This document shows positions 32,739 to 32,767 of a DNA stretch of 32,767 nucleotides, piece by piece. The DNA comes from an uncultured Clostridia bacterium. Its GTDB lineage: Bacteria; Bacillota; Clostridia; Christensenellales; Borkfalkiaceae. The notes under the pieces are model-generated. The model was not told the DNA's origin. It worked only from the letters and a program-made list of their open reading frames with translations, and did not search any database. The stretch is taken from positions 1 to 32,767 of the forward strand of contig CANQQD010000017.1 of the NCBI GenBank assembly GCA_947625865.1. Direction: 5' to 3'. The first letter of the stretch is position 1. The number at the start of each line of letters is the position of its first letter. The translations under genes were made by a program, and so were the position numbers.

Positions 32739-32767
32739 AATGCAGAAAGCGAGGGCAGAAACGCCCT

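Larger units (their letters stand above)
32366..32767. repeat. Cluster of hairpins and short repeats, probably a non-coding dispersed-repeat region
   Basis: At least seven inverted repeats are packed into 400 bp. A 16-bp direct repeat GCGGATGGAGGGATTT occurs at 32367-32382 and 32511-32526, and an inverted, one-base-shorter version (CAAATCCCTCAT, 32630-32641) faces the second copy. Open frames across it on both strands read through palindromes and have no ribosome sites, so I treat the region as non-coding. It resembles assemblies of REP- or MITE-like palindromic elements seen between genes in gut clostridia, but I recognise no named family. Confidence 0.6.

Overview
The window comes from a bacterial chromosome, most likely an uncultured gut member of the Bacillota, class Clostridia. 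Evidence for this: strong GGAGG-type ribosome binding sites, many secreted proteins with short Lys-rich signal peptides and Ala-rich lipobox cysteines, BspA-type leucine-rich repeats, a lactocepin-like subtilase, and a ferredoxin/CxxC-tail gene pair that I associate with Clostridia. Coding DNA is moderately GC-rich yet uses ATA for isoleucine freely, and intergenic DNA is very AT-rich. A placement near Christensenellales is a guess. I found no tRNA, rRNA, CRISPR, phage or transposase gene.

Layout. (1) 1-819: the 3' part of a fermentative D-lactate dehydrogenase (ldhA type), closed by a perfect 17-bp terminator hairpin. (2) 1032-7175, plus strand: three lipoprotein genes. The first has a TlpA/ResA-type thioredoxin domain plus a long C-terminal region, the second is a small beta-domain lipoprotein, and the third has a collagen-like Gly-X-Y stretch. 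The first and third appear to share an uncharacterised module of roughly 200 residues. (3) 7199-7284: two strong hairpin terminators between convergent units. (4) 7289-31961, minus strand: eleven genes in one direction with gaps of at most 28 nt or short overlaps and no visible internal terminator, which looks like a single operon of about 24.7 kb. In transcription order: a 1739-aa lipoprotein, a 2472-aa subtilisin-family protease with leucine-rich repeats and a C-terminal membrane anchor, a 469-aa lipoprotein, a 909-aa oligopeptide-binding lipoprotein, OppB, OppC, OppD, OppF, an 88-aa single-pass membrane protein, a 272-aa membrane protein ending in a CxxC tail, and a 725-aa polyferredoxin fused to two thioredoxin-like domains. 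(5) 31962-32767: an AT-rich promoter region followed by a dense cluster of perfect hairpins and short direct and inverted repeats that I read as non-coding repeat DNA.

How the genes may work together (inference). The surface protease and large lipoproteins would bind and degrade extracellular protein, and the Opp transporter would import the peptides. The polyferredoxin-thioredoxin fusion with its CxxC-tailed partner would carry electrons from cytosolic ferredoxin-type carriers across the membrane to extracellular thioredoxin domains, possibly including the TlpA lipoprotein of the neighbouring unit, to reduce disulfides in captured substrates or in the cell's own surface proteins. The fusion and its placement in a peptide-foraging operon are the most interesting content of the window.
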